Source of the DNA: Kappaphycus alvarezii
Lineage: Eukaryota; Rhodophyta; Florideophyceae; Gigartinales; Solieriaceae
Reading direction: 5' to 3'
Assembly: GCA_002205965.3 (NCBI GenBank)
Contig: NADL03000513.1
Coordinates: 1,116,001 to 1,180,000, forward strand
DNA length: 64,000 bases
Part shown: positions 53,801 through 64,000 of the stretch, in pieces
Numbering within the stretch: the stretch's first letter is position 1
How the letters are laid out: every line of letters starts with the position of its first letter
Program-made: the position numbers and the translations under genes
The notes under the pieces: generated by a model
Told to the model about the DNA's origin: nothing
Database searches by the model: none
The model's input: only the letters and a program-made list of their open reading frames with translations

Positions 53801-55120
53801 ATAATATAAGGCAATCCTATGTTGACCAATTAAAGTTCCTTTGTCATAGTGGGACACTCGTTCTCAGATGTATCATCGGATAAATCAGTGTACGATCCTC
53901 TACACATACCCATTAGAATGAGTAACTTACCGTATTGAGGCCGATGTTGCACCGACTGGAAGCTATGACCGCTTCCGCTCGACACGTTCGGCGCTGAATC
54001 GCGTAAAACATCACAGTTTATCTTATTCCAATATCAAACTCAACCGCCTGACATGCCCCCACAGCCGCAGCCAACACCCCTGTCCCCGTGGCCACCGTGA
54101 TGTAATAACCCGAGCTGCTACTTCATCACCTGATTTTGCTATATCCACCAAAGGCATCAATTTCCGAAAACCGTCTCTCGGTCTGGACTATCCCTTGCCA
54201 ACCCCTACGAAAATTTCTACCCGTTCGGCTTGGCACCTCACAAACGTCCTAAACTACATAGCCGCCCGCATTTGATCCATTTTGTCAACGTGTGATACTC
54301 GATTCGCGGTTGGCTGAATGGTAGGCTCAGTAATTGCACATCGCAGACATCTACTGATCCTTGCCTTCTTTCCTGGGAAAACCTAGTATTACCCTATCCC
54401 GTTACCTACCACCACTCGCTGTGAACCAGCCCCATCTTCCCCCTTCCCCTGTCGTACCTCTCTCGGCCAAACTTGCTTGCTATCCTCTTTCTTATCCGAG
54501 TAACAGTTTTATGGTTTGAAATGGCCGCCGCCATCTTGGCTCGCATTCTCTTACAGTCGATGATGATTCTGAACGGCACAGTCGTTTGCGGCTTTCTCTT
54601 GTAGACTGAGATGCGGCGACATTCTCTGAGAGACATGTGTATTGGTTTCCAACTTTGACTGTATACAACAAGCTGCAAGTGAGCAGCCTGTTTCCCTTTA
54701 ACATGGAATTATGGCCCCACTCCTTGGTTGCAGTCTCACGACCGGGGCTCCTTAAAATCGCTCCAAGCTTACACATCCAAAACCTCGTATGCTTCATAAA
54801 AGCGACAACTCGGAAGCAATGAAAACATAGATTTACAGGCGCCTAATGGCACACCGAAACCCGCACCCTCGACCAACCTTTCTGCGCACTGTTAAGACCA
54901 CGCTGCCAAAACTGCATTCATCCACATGGTGACCACTGACTACCATGCAAACATCACTGCCCTGCCCAACAAGCATTGCAATGCCATCACATGATACGCC
55001 ATCGAACCTAATGCTACCAGAACTTCTTTATGTACAAATCTGGGTCTTGATCCGCTCGACCTTCACCATCTTCGACCTCATGGGCCGCTACGACTTTCAG
55101 TGCCCCGTACCCGTAAATCG
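53800..55120. other. Non-coding, no feature recognised
   Basis: Several short frames overlap on both strands. None has a motif that I can name. Confidence 0.4.
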
Positions 55121-55127
55121 CGATGAT

Positions 55128-55185
55128 AGGGAAAAGGCTTGGGTGTTTTACCCTTGGAAGATATATTCGATCGCAGTGTTAGAAC
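55128..55185 (-). repeat. R1-type repeat
   Basis: The plus strand shows the tail first: GGGAAAAGGCTTGGGTGTTT, then CCCTTGGAAGATATATTCGA. No clear flanking duplication. Confidence 0.7.
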
Positions 55186-55424
55186 TTTCTACCAGTTCTA
55201 TCTGACTGTCAATTGCGTTATAAACGCCAGATCTCGAGTCACGCACCAGTCAATTGCCATACATGAGACTTTTGCAAATCTAGGCTTGTCCCACTTCTTT
55301 TTTCAAAATTGGAAGCTTGCACCCAGACGCATATGCCGTGGTAACGGACGTTGCTCGGAACGTATCTCTTAGAGATCGCTCTGATGGAAACGTTCGGAAA
55401 AGTTCATTTGGTCCTTATGCAAAA

Positions 55425-55590
55425 GGGGGAAAGGCTCGGATTTTTTATTCTTGGAAGATATATTCGACTCTACCCCAAAATACTCCAGACAACTACAATC
55501 GACTCAAAAGGGCATTTCGAAACGGTAACACGGGAGGAACTAAGATGCATACAAGGCTACCTTGAGGCCAGGCATCAAGCAGTCCACATT
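55425..55590 (-). repeat. Long R1-type repeat
   Basis: Tail first on the plus strand: GGGGGAAAGGCTCGG, CTTGGAAGATATATTCGACT, CCAGACAACTACAATCGACT, GGAGGAACTAAGATGCATAC, GGCTACCTTGAGGCCAGGCA. Same length and order as 5866-6030, in the other orientation. Confidence 0.7.
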
Positions 55591-55879
55591 GGACGGGATG
55601 GGTATTGCAGCGTGCCTTCGCATCAAAACCTCCCTCACCCTTCCATACGTGTCCTTTGCAGTCACGGCCACGGCCCTTGTCCCGTCATTTAGCACCGCGC
55701 TTGCGCCCGAGTACCAACCTCTAAGGATCTAGATTGGCGCAGACACGCTGCAGCAGTTGTAACGTCAAATGCTGCGTGCCTCATGACCAGTCTTCATCCG
55801 GTTTTGGAGGAATATTGTGAGCGTCCCTTGTGACCTTCCCTCAGTTATGGTCCTCTGGATATTAAACGTCGGATAACAG

Positions 55880-55923
55880 CCACGATATCTCTCAGAGTTA
55901 AACCACCCCACACTTTTCCCACT
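55880..55923 (+). repeat. R1-type repeat
   Basis: ATATCTCTCAGAGTTAAACC followed by the tail ACCCCACACTTTTCCC. No clear flanking duplication. Confidence 0.6.
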
Positions 55924-55929
55924 TGAACG

Positions 55930-58900
55930 CCTTTTGCATCGTAGCTTAGACCATCGTTCAAGCTGCTACGTGGGATCATTTTTAAAACGGAAATTATTTT
56001 CTCCAGTGTTGTGAGCATTTAAAATAGTATGCACTGGAAATCCAGACGCTTCGTAAGGCAGTAATTCCTTCGATCCAAATCTTTTATAGTAGAGCTCCAA
56101 ATCTTTTTGGTCGTAGGATTTCAATACAGTCTAAAACAGCAGCTCAATTTCAAGAGCACCATATTATTGTCCCTACAAGAAGTCTTGTTTAAAGTTTCAG
56201 GCTGAATATAATTGTTTTCGCACTTGACAGGAATATGTTTGGGAGATTATATGTTTTCTATTTTACATGCACGTACGTAAAATATTCGAAGCTTCAATTT
56301 CAGACGCATTTTTGTTTGTAGTGACATCATCAGGGGTTTCTTCAGTTATTTTCGGATTAAATTTTTCATTTCATAAATATTCAAGCAATCATATTTTTCT
56401 GATTTTTCATCCACAGAATTATCCATAGATTCATCCATTACATTATTTTCTTTTTGAACTTAATATGCGGGTTCATTCTATTACACTGAATGGCGATATC
56501 TTCAACTGCTGTATTTATAAATTTTCCATAGAATCCAGATACTGTCACGATAAGAGATTTTACGTCGAATTTCAAAACAATTCTAGAGATGATCATTTTC
56601 GTCTTTTGATTTCTAATAATCCCGCAAACTCACTAAAATTAATAGCAATATCGGTCACAGATTTCGATTTCAGGATGAAATAAAATTTACTCTTAGGGAT
56701 GAGTACATTATGAGCATAAAGTTACTTGGAAAGAGATAGGGGACCAAAATTATTGATAGGACGAATGTGATATATTGCTTTTTAATATGAAGATACAATA
56801 TACTTCCTATATAATCTTTTTATATTTGAAAATTCCGAGCAAAAAGAATAGCGTTCTTAGCAGAGGGATCATAAATTTTCAGTCGTATGCAAATCTCTCC
56901 AATTTTTGTATTTCAGTTCAATTGAATTTTTTATGAAGGCGAGAACCAGTAGCGCAAAAAATTTCTCATTTTTTCAGAGATGGTGTTTTAAAGCTTCGTT
57001 CTTGAACGCCCGATCTTCAATTATATTATAGATTGCCAAAGTACTGTTAACCAGATAGCCTCAAAAGAATTACCAAAAGGTTCCATTTTAAGAGAGCACT
57101 TCTGCACATTGTGCACTTTCTGAGTCCGTAATGTGAGACATATAAAACTATCCACAAAGAAGTGATCCACACCACAAAACGTTCAATCCGCGAGATCAAT
57201 TTACGATATGTATAACTTTTGGATACAGCATGAAGGTTGGATGTATTTTTGAAATCGAAAGATTTGCATGTGTCAGTAATAGTCGATAAATATTTCTTGC
57301 GGTCCTCTTTCCTTGTAAAGTTTCGGTTATTAAACATTTTCATCATAATTTGAGTTACAGCGTACATTTTTGTGGAAATTAACAACAGTTTTCTATTTCT
57401 CCTCCAAGACTTATTTTCAATTGTATTGATAAAGCTGGAGCAATTCGTAGATAGAAATGATTTTCGACAGGGGATGAGGATTGTATAAATTTATTCCCAT
57501 GTATGCAACAATGATGACTATGGTCCATAACCGAATAAATAATTTGAATACTTTAAATTCAATCGATTTTCGACAGGGGATGAGGATTGTATAAATTTAT
57601 TCCCATGTATGCAACAATGATGACTATGGTCCATAACCGAATAAATAATTTGAATACTTTAAATTCAATCGTCCGCCATAGGAATAATATGCGCTTTTCT
57701 TAAGAAATTTCTTCCAATCACCAACTGTGATGATCAATTAACCACAAGATGTTTTATTTTGATTTCATTTCTATTATCTGAAATATCGGATAAGAATATT
57801 GAACCGATCATTTTTCGTTTCTATCTTGAGAGGTCTCCATTTACATGTTTCCATGGAAGATAAGTCTTTATGGACCCAAGAAGATTATTTTGAGATTCAT
57901 TCCTGTTCGGTAGAATAAATAATGTTTGTTTAAAAATGAGTTTTACTCTATGCCGTGCCTTATACTCAATTACCGGACATGAATGAAGTTATTTCGGTGA
58001 AAAATCAAGTATAATTTTAGCCATATGATATATTATGGGGTTCTTTTTCTCTGATATTTTCTATGTTTTCATTATAGACGAAAACCCTTTAGATAGTTTT
58101 TACCGCCCTTGCACTTTCATTTTGCATAAGAATAATATTCATATTATCAACATCTATCGCATATTAGTTTGGCGTTAACAGCTGCGTATTATTCATAGGG
58201 CAATGATTGCAGTGTCTTATTCTCTAATACCTTGTTTTCTCCATATGTAATACCTGCTTGATTTGAGAATTCATATTTGATCAATATCATTCGTTTTTGT
58301 TTTATGTTTTGAATTATCACATGCGAGAATAATAGATGATATTCCGAATATTTGATTAATTGCAGATAATTGCAGAACTTTTACTTTTTATAAATCAGGT
58401 TCCTGATCATTCTTCAAGGAAGGAACAGCAAAAAGTGTACTCGCCGATTTGTATCCACTTTAGACTTATCCAAGAGTGAAAAAGATACTAGTGCTACTGG
58501 TAAATTTGAAGAACCAATAGAAGCACGTAATTAGGGTATTTGAGCATCAAAAGGGGATTAAAAGTTTTGAAGGACTCATTACAGCTGCGTGTTTTGAGAA
58601 GATTACGAAAAAAGTTTTAACTTACTCGATGTTGATTATGAAGGATTTAATCTTCGAACACCGTTAGAAATAGCTAGTGTACCATTTAAGACCAAATTTT
58701 GTCGTGTAAATTTTTACGCAAATATGAATAGGTCATCAATATAATTGCGATCGTAATACAAAAATTTGTTCAGCCCTACTAATCTCATTATAATTAGATC
58801 CTTGTAATTCATAATGGACATATTTGCATTTTTTTACGGTATCTAAATATTTTCTTGAAGCCTTTTACCATTGATCCAGTGAGCCGCTCGGAAATATCAC

Positions 58901-61900
58901 GAAAAGTTTAGCCTCGAAGGAATATTGAGTCGATTAGGATCGACAAAATATTTAGATCCAAAATACCCTAATTAATTCCAATTTTTTACCTATAAATAAA
59001 TATAAATGCCTGAAATTGGGCATTAAAAATTGATTAATAGAATAATAATTTTAATATAAGCTGTTTATTGAAATATTTCGATGGCTTGAGGCTTGTAAAG
59101 TAATTTCATCATCCTGAGGCTATTCACACTTCATTCCATGGAAGATATGCTACCAAAAATTCACCTAAACAGTTTATCTTTTTCAAAACAATAATTTAAA
59201 TCATTAAGAATTACTTTATTTTACAAGTAAGAATTAAAACGGATAATTATTTGATGACAGTATAACTATAACAATTGGAATGCTAAATTTTAACTGAAAG
59301 ACAAAATCTGTTTCACATAGAGTACAGTAGGGAAAGAGCCTGAGGGAAATAGGTAAAATTACCTTTCAATGATTTACAATAAAAATAAAATGTGGGCCCC
59401 AATTAAAGAAATTTTTTCCCAGTATAGCATCATTATAGGAAAACAGGATGGATATTTAATCATTTTCCCAATTTTTTTTCAGATAGCTGTCAAAAAATAA
59501 GCGTTTCAACATTCTTTGGACTCCTCAGTCGCTACTTTGAAGTCCTGCACAGAAACAAAAATGGTGCACCTGTGAGGGAAACCTCTTTTCCGGAGTTCAA
59601 GCAATCGAAATAGAGATGAAATTATATAATTTATGTCCCATGTAACAATAGCCTCAAAATAAAGGGATGCAAAAACAAAGAGGCCTCTGACTCTCAATTA
59701 GTTTTGTCTGGCATGTAAACTTTAGGTATCATTAATTTGCTGATTGAGCTTATTTTTACTGCGATGCAGGTTGATTATCCACCCAGACTCCATTTTGCCG
59801 CACTGATCTATCATGTATTGTTGTCCCAATCTTTTGCTCTGCAGAATGGTACTATTACAGCTAGATTTCCCGACAAAGTACCATGGGTAGAACTGTACCG
59901 CTCTGAATCTTCTAAAAAAGGATTTGTGGAGGCAAATAGTGAAATAATACGCTTCATTTGCTTCGTAAAACTACCTTTTCCTGAAAAAAGCCGTAACTTG
60001 CATATTCATCCCAAAAATTTCCACATGTTTTGTGCTAAATAGCACTTTCTACTCCATAAAGTCTCATTGGTCACCTACATTTGAGAAGTATTGTCTTTTT
60101 TCCTTATTGGACCATGATTTTTTGCGAAACTAAGCTTGAAAACTTCATAGTACAAGAGAACACTGTAAAGACCCAAATTCTCTTTCTGTAGTCGGTTCTA
60201 TAGATGAAGTGGTAATCGAAAGTTGATTTTAAACTCATTTTGAAACCTATAGTCTCAAAATGTTTTAACTATGTGCATATATAGCCAAAATGTACGTAGC
60301 ATTGCTTTGTAAGCAGTGATAGTACTACAATCCAAAAACGGAAGATTGAAATCTGTTTGTCGGTCGTAGTCAATTTAGTTGATATACAGAAAAACGCTGT
60401 TTTGGATGTTAAGGTTGAATCAAGCAATCGATTTGGTAGTACGGTTGACCCTGGACTGTTCCAGGTGGCATTATTTTTAGTTCAAATCACCTAGTTTGTA
60501 AATAATGAAACACTGGGTAGTGAAGTATTGAAAGCAAAGACTTGATTACAAGTAAGCCTTGACATGACCTCCTCATGACTATTCAGCTGCCGTAAAATCC
60601 AAGTAGGATAGTAAAAAGCGCGAGAATAATATTTTTGCAGTAAAATAATGCAAAGAATACCTTTTCTGATCAACAGTCCCTAACCAAGACTCTTTTTACT
60701 GAAATTCTCAGATTTCATCATCATCACATGCCAGATGCTTTTGTATTCCACTGGTTCACCTTCCTGTGTAACGTGTAATTTCACAGGCCTGAGAGCTTGA
60801 CACGAACTTATTGTATGTACTGCAGATTCAAACCACCATTAATCTCATAGCCAGGGGTAGTAGACATTTTGACCTCATTTTACTGTTTCTTAAAGCTCTT
60901 TCCACAAAGTTTGGCCCCATCGGTACACTTAGAATAGTTAAGATCGAGTTTTATATTCTGATATTTTATCACTGCTTTGCCAATCAAAAGTAACCTTGCT
61001 ATATAATGTCACTTGGAATGTTCATCTTACATGTTGTCAGAGTGTGTCACCTGTGGCGACTACAAGTTCCGAAAGCACTACTTACAATACTGTCAGAGCT
61101 TTTTTAAGGGAAAAATTCGCATATACTATAACTCGACTACATTTCAATTTTGACAATTAGCTATCCATAGTTCTACATAAACCCTGGTTTGGAACGTTTG
61201 GCCTAGACCAGCCAGGATCAACCTAAGTTTAAACCAAAGTTCAACCCGGATCTGGTCGCGTGCCCTTAACATTCTACATATGCATGTCAGGGATGCATGT
61301 AAGTAATTTACCATAACCGTGATGCTGCTACAAGTGCGGGTAATGAACGTAATTATCCCACAGTGCAGCTATTGCTTCTACCAGAAGTTCTTCAAAAATC
61401 AGAGCGGTCTTTGCAGTTATCATTGGCACTCACTTCTGACGTTTGGGTAGGTAAGAAATAAATCTTAATTATACCTGAAATTATGTTATCATTTGGATAT
61501 GTCATTTTTCTGCGGTGTTTCCAGCAGCTCCCGTGATACTTATTGATGAACAATACGTAATAAACTTCTCTTTCGCTATGGACTCCTTTGACTCTTTTAA
61601 TTCGGAGTGAGAAGATTCTGAATATGTTATGCGTCGACTTTCAATTAGACCATAAACTCTCGAAATGCAATCTAACACTTCCCAATACATCAGGACCTAG
61701 ATCGAGAACCATTGAGAAAGCAAATTCTCCTATTATGTTTCTGTTTTCATGGATAAATGTATTCTGAATTTTTCACTTCTCTGAGAAGCGAGATGAATCA
61801 CAAAATAGCGATGAATCATAAAAATAAGCCTTGAAAAAGTATCAAGAAACATCAAATCTAGGGCTCTGCTATTTATGTAGATCGAATTCAGCTTTTGCAA

Positions 61901-64000
61901 TATGAAGGTTTCGTTAATACTTAGTCTCCGAGTAGAGTTCTAGAAGCCTACCACTTTTATCATCTTTTGCGGACTTCATTGTTTTCTTACTTCTTTTATT
62001 TAACCTCATAACACAAACAATTAAAATTAGTATTTTAATTGCTTTCCGAGATATTGGAAACAAGGTGGACGGACCCTTTTCTTTTTCCTAAAAGATTTTT
62101 AGTTCTCTTCTCATGAACATATTGATTGCAATGTATTTCGATAAGATCACCTTTGATGGAAAAAATTAGGCAATAATTCATCCGAAAATACTTTGTGCAA
62201 CGTCACCGCGTTTGAACTTGTTTTCCTGTGCTGATAGCTCTTAAGTTTTCTGCCTACATACCACTGAAAAAAACTTTTTTTCAGTTATTGATAGCTGCTC
62301 ATAAAAACCCCTAAAAAACCCTTACTGCCTTCGCTGATATATTATATACTAATCCCCAAATTTTCATGTCCAGTACCCCTTCTTTGGAAAACGAAGACTT
62401 CGTATGAAGCTAAGTTTTACCCTTGTACTGGGTGTTGTTGGATCTATTCGGTGAGACAGATCATTGATGCGACAGTTGCAGGCAAAAAATATATAATCAA
62501 TATTATTCAGAGCCGCATTGCAGTTATTATGGCAGCTGGTATAGTTCAAGTGCTGCGTTATTCTATATTTTAGTGAAATAATAGTTAAATATGTAATTGT
62601 AATGTTTTATTTCTTGATGATTCTAGACTAATCTAAGCTGTTTGAGAGGAATTAATTGCTAATTTTCTGAAATTTTATAGATTTCAATAAGTTTTCGGAT
62701 ACTTGGAACTGGAAAAATGCAGTTTGGCTTGACCCTAGCCATAATAGTCTACATAGTACAAAATCATCTAGTCGGGAAACTAGAATACGAGAAAAAGAAG
62801 CTACAATGCTTGCCTCCGAACAAAAATATTATAAAATATGATGTAAAACTAAACTAAAACAATACGAAGTCTTACTTGAGGGCACAGACTGGTACTAATA
62901 CGCCTATTTATGTGAAAAGTGGGATATAAGAACTGACTGATATATTCAGTGGCGCATTATATCACTACTCTTCATAACGGATAAGGAATTACTGAAGACT
63001 GCAACTGGTTTCTTGTGTCCATTCGACAATTTCGCGACCCGAATGGGTACTGTAACTATTAAAAAACTTGATACTACATAAAAAAATATATATTTATTCT
63101 TGAAAAAATTAAAAAAGTTGCCTGAAATCTACATCCGTAACAACTCTGCAGCAAACTAAATAAAATATTCCTTTATTACTATGTATCCTTAGCCGCTCAA
63201 AATCTTAGCACATCTCGCATCGCCCGAGTAGTATAGTAGTTACAGCCATTCCAAAGCTGAGTCTTGGACTTTTGTACTACAAAGGATTACACTTCGGTTC
63301 TTAACTGAATTTAATTTCCGCTTGGAATCCAGAACCGTATTAATCATATGTAGGCTTACAAATAACAATCTTCTATCTAAATCAAAGAGAATTTCGGTGC
63401 CCACTTGAGTATGAGACAGTACAAAGTTATATTTTATAAGGATATATTCTATCAAGAGGGAGTATCTTTTTAAAAAGCGTAAGGACGCATATATAATTGC
63501 TAGAGAGCAAGAGAAAGGAAAAAATTCCTTCCTTTTAGTCCAATGAACAAGGAAGAAACTGTTAGAATCAAATACTTTTTGTTTGTGTCAATAAAAGCTT
63601 CAAATTGAGTGAGTCCTAAATCAGTGCGTTGTAAAGCAACTGATCCAATTTCAGGGACCCAGATAGAAACCGAAGTCTACACAGAAAAATATTCAAGGTT
63701 TTTTTGTGAGAGCAAGTTTATCTCCAGAGGAATAATTCAGCGCTGCTGACCCTCTTTTACGTAGCGTGTTGTCCAGTCTTGCACCACAGGTTTCATCAGT
63801 TCTCTTGATCCGATTCTTCGCAAAGTTCTAGCATTCCGCGGGCCACAGTCCTGCCTTACAGCCATAGGAACAATTATATCTTACATAAATATAAGGAGCC
63901 ACTCCTGCTCCACCAGAAACTTCTCCTAACCAGTGAGCTGTGCTGCTGCGCCACAGCGTGCTTTAAGAGAAAAATAGACAGAAAAAGCAATTTATTAATT
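55930..64000. other. AT-rich block without recognisable genes
   Basis: Composition turns AT-rich just after the last R1 repeat and stays so to the window end. Open frames reach at most about 112 codons (57385-57047 minus; 59737-60042 plus) and show no motifs. The words GAGTAGTATAGTAGTTA near 63225 resemble a tRNA D arm, but no cloverleaf follows. Confidence 0.55.
57459..57670. repeat. Exact 106-bp tandem duplication
   Basis: 57459-57564 and 57565-57670 are identical, both beginning GATTTTCGACAGGGGATGAG. Exactness means a recent event or an assembly artefact. Confidence 0.9.

Noticed and set aside
55128-55923. Inverted pair of R1 repeats as terminal inverted repeats of a 796-bp DNA transposon
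   Set aside because: No target duplication flanks the pair. Single R1 copies elsewhere have their own direct repeats, so independent insertions explain it better.
63222-63300. tRNA-like words GAGTAGTATAGTAGTTA
   Set aside because: They resemble a D arm, but no anticodon stem or T arm with TTC follows at the right distance, and no acceptor pairing exists.

Overview
This is eukaryotic nuclear DNA that is poor in genes and crowded with repeats. The evidence is a tRNA gene with no encoded CCA, a spliceosomal GT-AG intron, LTR and non-LTR retrotransposons, and a bZIP factor. Intron-poor genes and an integrin-beta-like secreted vWA protein next to decayed gypsy, R2-type and Harbinger-type elements would fit a multicellular alga such as a florideophyte red alga. 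That lineage call is inference; no marker gene here proves it.

Layout. 1-5.5 kb: a solo LTR (946-2463, minus strand, 5-bp target duplication) that carries an acidic-protein ORF inside its U3, then a secreted vWA gene (3245-4515, minus) with a 29-nt intron. 5.5-9.5 kb: small retroposed inserts, a decayed non-LTR retrotransposon end (copy A), a perfect hairpin and a Harbinger-like transposase pseudogene. 10.2-14.5 kb: a decayed Ty3/gypsy element with no LTRs that I could find. 15.9-21.2 kb: a second Harbinger-like pseudogene, two more non-LTR ends (copies B and C) and a second copy of the LTR/acidic-ORF unit. 21.2-32.5 kb: mostly AT-rich DNA without genes. 32.9-34.2 kb: a third copy of the LTR/acidic-ORF unit. 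34389-41303: a structurally complete Ty3/gypsy element with two LTRs, 5-bp target duplications, a primer binding site, a polypurine tract and a duplicated extra ORF after integrase. 41.3-55.9 kb: broken reading frames, a bZIP gene with one frameshift, tRNA-Val and a fourth non-LTR end (copy D). 55.9-64 kb: AT-rich DNA with no gene that I can support.

How the parts relate. The R-U5 part of the solo LTRs resembles that of the complete gypsy element, so they belong to related families, but the solo type carries its own gene in U3 with its own TATA box. At least seven inserts of 38-88 bp share a tail of the type ACCCAAA...TTCCC and are bounded by 8-11 bp direct repeats. They look like severely 5'-truncated retroposition products. 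The R2-type non-LTR ends have similar tails, so the enzyme that made the inserts may come from that family.

Intact or nearly intact host genes are few: the vWA gene, tRNA-Val, and the bZIP gene if its frameshift is a sequencing error. Everything was read by eye from the sequence; no database search was run.
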